Below, one piece after another: positions 62,277 to 64,000 of a stretch of 64,000 nt of DNA. Location: contig NZ_JADQDR010000010.1 of assembly GCF_015694705.1 (NCBI RefSeq), positions 149,691-213,690 of the forward strand, in the 5' to 3' direction. This DNA is from Pontibacter rufus (GTDB lineage: Bacteria; Bacteroidota; Bacteroidia; Cytophagales; Hymenobacteraceae). Under the pieces are notes generated by a model that had not been told where the DNA came from, searched no databases, and saw only the letters and a list, made by a program, of their open reading frames with translations. A program made the position numbers and the translations under genes. Numbering within the stretch: the stretch's first letter is position 1; every line of letters starts with the position of its first letter.

Positions 62277-62312
62277 ATTAGTTTTTCTTTCCATTTCCAG
62301 AACCTATTATAA

Positions 62313-62681
62313 TCAATTCCACTCAACGGTTCTTATTTCGTTATCAGTAAGTTCTAGTTTTGGTGAGTAACCAGCTTCTACGTAACTCTCCTTGCTGCAA
62401 ACTTCTTTTCCATCAGAAAATAAAATGCAAATTTTAAAAGTACCTTCTCCTGGATTTGGAAATATTATTACAGTTTCAGTTTGTCCTTCTAACTTGATTA
62501 TTTGTTTAGAACTTGAAGAGGTCAAGGTTAATTTATCAATTTCATTCTTAGACTTTATTGAAATTCGGACAGTTACATGGTTTTTCGGAACCTCAAGTTG
62601 AGCAACGAATAATCCCTTAACTAGTATGAAAAGGAACAAGAGTCCAATACCTATAACAATCCCAATAAGTATTTTTTTCAT
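62313..62681 (-). CDS. Small single-pass membrane protein (cassette gene 5)
   Basis: 122 residues. One N-terminal membrane helix (ILIGIVIGIGLLFLFILVKG) and a beta-rich exported domain (HVTVRISIKSKNEIDKLTL, TVIIFPNPGEGTFKICILF). Two Cys (ICILF, EVCSK) could form a disulfide. Function unknown. Lies between sites E and F. Confidence 0.72.
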   Translation of the reverse strand: MKKILIGIVIGIGLLFLFILVKGLFVAQLEVPKNHVTVRISIKSKNEIDKLTLTSSSSKQIIKLEGQTETVIIFPNPGEGTFKICILFSDGKEVCSKESYVEAGYSPKLELTDNEIRTVEWN

Positions 62682-62706
62682 TGCCTTCTTCTTATTATAA
62701 ATTTAT

Positions 62707-62773
62707 GCCAACGGTTTGCAGCTTGCCGAAGGCGGGGCTTTCGGAGCACCAACCTGTCAAGCTACCACTAATG
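62707..62773 (-). repeat. attC-like palindrome F
   Basis: Minus-strand reading starts CATTAGTGG, includes AGCTTGACAGG and a paired GCAAGCT arm, and ends CCGTTGGCA. Less regular than C, E and G. Confidence 0.6.
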
Positions 62774-62777
62774 TTTA

Positions 62778-63902
62778 TTAATTGCCGAAAAGTTTCTGTA
62801 CCCACGAACGCCCCGCTTTTGGCAAGGTGCTGTTAGTGCCAGGTTTTTCTTTCAGGTAATTAATTACAGTTTCGTTGTCTGTCTGCTTATATGTTTTTTT
62901 TAATTTGTCTATGTCATAACCGTGAAAGCCAAGACTAACTGGAATGTTAGATTGGACTTTTGCGCCTTTCTCTGTGAAATTTCCTGTCTTTGTTATTTTG
63001 ACATTAATTACTTGTAATGCTATACTATACTCCTCCCAACTTTCAAGATAGGTCGTTCCGCACGATTTACATTTAATTGAATTGTCGACATCTTTTTCTA
63101 AGTGCTTTGAGAAAATGAAAAAGATTTCTTGTTGGTCAAGAAAACTAACTGGCTTATCCCATTGAATGTAGTTTCTAAATCTTTGGTATTCGCAAGGGCA
63201 ACCGTCACTATACATTGTTTGAATGAGTTCTTCGGTCATTGTAATGAATTGTTTTCGTTTCAGATTAAATTCATTTACTTTATCAAGGTTATTATTCCAT
63301 TCAACAGACCCTCCGATTGTCAGAACGCCTTCCTTATACTTTTCACCCTCTTTAATTTGAACTTTCACTTTATTGTTTTCAACTGGTCCAATGTGAATGT
63401 ATTCTTGAGGAATCACAATCTTTCCAGATTTGTCAATAAGTCCGTAAGTTTTATAGTCACCAAATCTTGCGTAACCATTTTCAAATTTCGTTAGAATACG
63501 AAATTCATAGTCGATGATTAATTTCCCTGTTTTGTCAATTGCTCCATATTTGTCTTCAGAATTCCTTACGATAGCAAATTCATTTGAAAATTCTTCAGCG
63601 AAATGAAATTGAGGTTTTATTGTTTCTTTTCCTGCTTTGTCTATGTAGCCCCACATTTCATTTATTCTAACACGTGCAAGTCCTTCAGTAAAATTTCCGT
63701 ATGATTCATATTTGTTTTGAAAAGGAAGAACAATTTTCCCATAGCAGTCAAAATAAGCATGAGTGTTCGCTTGTGTTACATTAAAAAGTCCGTCAGAAAA
63801 AGGTTCTACAAAGTCATAAACGGCAGGAATAATCACTCCGTCTTCAATGGTCTTAATGCCCATTTTCTCTCCGTCATAAAATTGAAAATATTCTCTGTCC
63901 AT
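62778..63902 (-). CDS. WG-repeat protein with Cys-rich tail (cassette gene 6)
   Basis: 374 residues. At least five WG (W-x-G/Y-G-x-I-D-K-x-G-K) units: DGEKMGIKTIEDGVIIPAVY, AYFDCYGKIVLPFQ, MWGYIDKAGKETIKPQF, KYGAIDKTGKLIIDYEF and TYGLIDKSGKIVIPQEY. The C-terminal part has CPCEYQRF and CKSCGTTYL, a possible metal site (Cys x Cys, Cys x x Cys). No signal peptide. The role of WG repeats is unproven. Between sites F and G. Confidence 0.82.
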   Translation of the reverse strand: MDREYFQFYDGEKMGIKTIEDGVIIPAVYDFVEPFSDGLFNVTQANTHAYFDCYGKIVLPFQNKYESYGNFTEGLARVRINEMWGYIDKAGKETIKPQFHFAEEFSNEFAIVRNSEDKYGAIDKTGKLIIDYEFRILTKFENGYARFGDYKTYGLIDKSGKIVIPQEYIHIGPVENNKVKVQIKEGEKYKEGVLTIGGSVEWNNNLDKVNEFNLKRKQFITMTEELIQTMYSDGCPCEYQRFRNYIQWDKPVSFLDQQEIFFIFSKHLEKDVDNSIKCKSCGTTYLESWEEYSIALQVINVKITKTGNFTEKGAKVQSNIPVSLGFHGYDIDKLKKTYKQTDNETVINYLKEKPGTNSTLPKAGRSWVQKLFGN

Positions 63903-63920
63903 TGGTCTTTCTTAAACTTG

Positions 63921-63991
63921 GCACTAACGGACTAGTGTAAACGGCGGCGAAGGTCGTCGGCCGATGCTGCCGTTTACACAGTGTTAGCTGC
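63921..63991 (-). repeat. attC-like palindrome G
   Basis: Minus-strand reading GCTAACACTGTGTAAACGGC ... CGTTAGTGCC; core nearly identical to C and E. It shows that at least one more cassette continues beyond the window. Confidence 0.8.
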
Positions 63992-64000
63992 TGTTTTTCT

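Noticed and set aside
59656..63991. CRISPR array as explanation for the repeated palindromes
   Set aside because: Spacing is 400-1200 bases with genes between, repeats are imperfect and palindromic, and no cas genes are present.

Overview
The window looks like a chromosomal segment of a Cytophagales-type bacterium (phylum Bacteroidota), probably close to Pontibacter or other Hymenobacteraceae. This is inferred from a type IX secretion / gliding-motility C-terminal sorting domain at 13.5-15.4 kb, promoters of the form TAnnTTTG, few Shine-Dalgarno sequences, several apparent TTG starts, a VirE/BT4734-type primase, and gene families typical of the phylum. The species cannot be read from the sequence.

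Layout. (1) 1-9.9 kb: exopolysaccharide / O-antigen type locus on the + strand, with a partial Wzx flippase, AsnB, an internally deleted remnant of UDP-GlcNAc 2-epimerase, three glycosyltransferases, two Wzy/ligase-like membrane proteins and a WbaP/WcaJ-type initiating sugar-phosphate transferase. (2) 10-33 kb: housekeeping core: hisS-hutH, a T9SS-sorted surface protein, ybaB, pdhB, a YihY/BrkB membrane protein, a methyltransferase, DinB, a VIT-family transporter, a LysR regulator, threonine synthase, a polysaccharide deacetylase, PhzF, guanine deaminase, ffh and a glycosyltransferase. The heptamer AAGTATA/TATACTT is very frequent here. (3) 33.3-38 kb: a minus-strand accessory cluster with no obvious known counterpart: a 58-residue Cys/Trp-rich peptide, a protein with four internal repeats, a class I isoprenoid-synthase-like protein, a class II terpene cyclase / prenyltransferase-like toroid protein and two proteins of unknown type. 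It may make an isoprenoid-modified peptide or a terpenoid. (4) 38.4-44 kb: a decaying detoxification/metabolic cluster (cupin, alpha/beta hydrolase and acyltransferase pseudogenes around an intact alcohol dehydrogenase, plus a shortened AraC regulator), a GH28 pectinase and an NHL-repeat pseudogene. (5) 44-48 kb: a Tat-exported phospholipase C and an exported phosphodiesterase, suggesting phosphate or phospholipid scavenging. (6) 48.5-53.2 kb: a hybrid histidine kinase, an alpha-oxoamine-synthase/GNAT fusion and a divergent small protein. This resembles in outline the CqsA/CqsS and LqsA/LqsS signalling modules. (7) 53.5-59.5 kb: remnant of a mobile element (truncated serine recombinase, Asn/Gln-rich proteins, MerR-like protein, VirE/VapE primase-helicase) with an 18-bp inverted repeat upstream of the primase. 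(8) 59.6-64 kb: six minus-strand genes separated, and ended on both sides, by seven imperfect palindromes of about 50-70 bp with complementary ends of the form (Y)YAAC...GTTRR. This is the layout of an integron gene-cassette array. No integron integrase is in the window.

The strongest candidates for something undescribed are the peptide/isoprenoid cluster (33.3-38 kb), the cassette array (59.6-64 kb) and the synthase-kinase module (48.5-53.2 kb). All functional statements rest on reading motifs by eye; no database search was possible.
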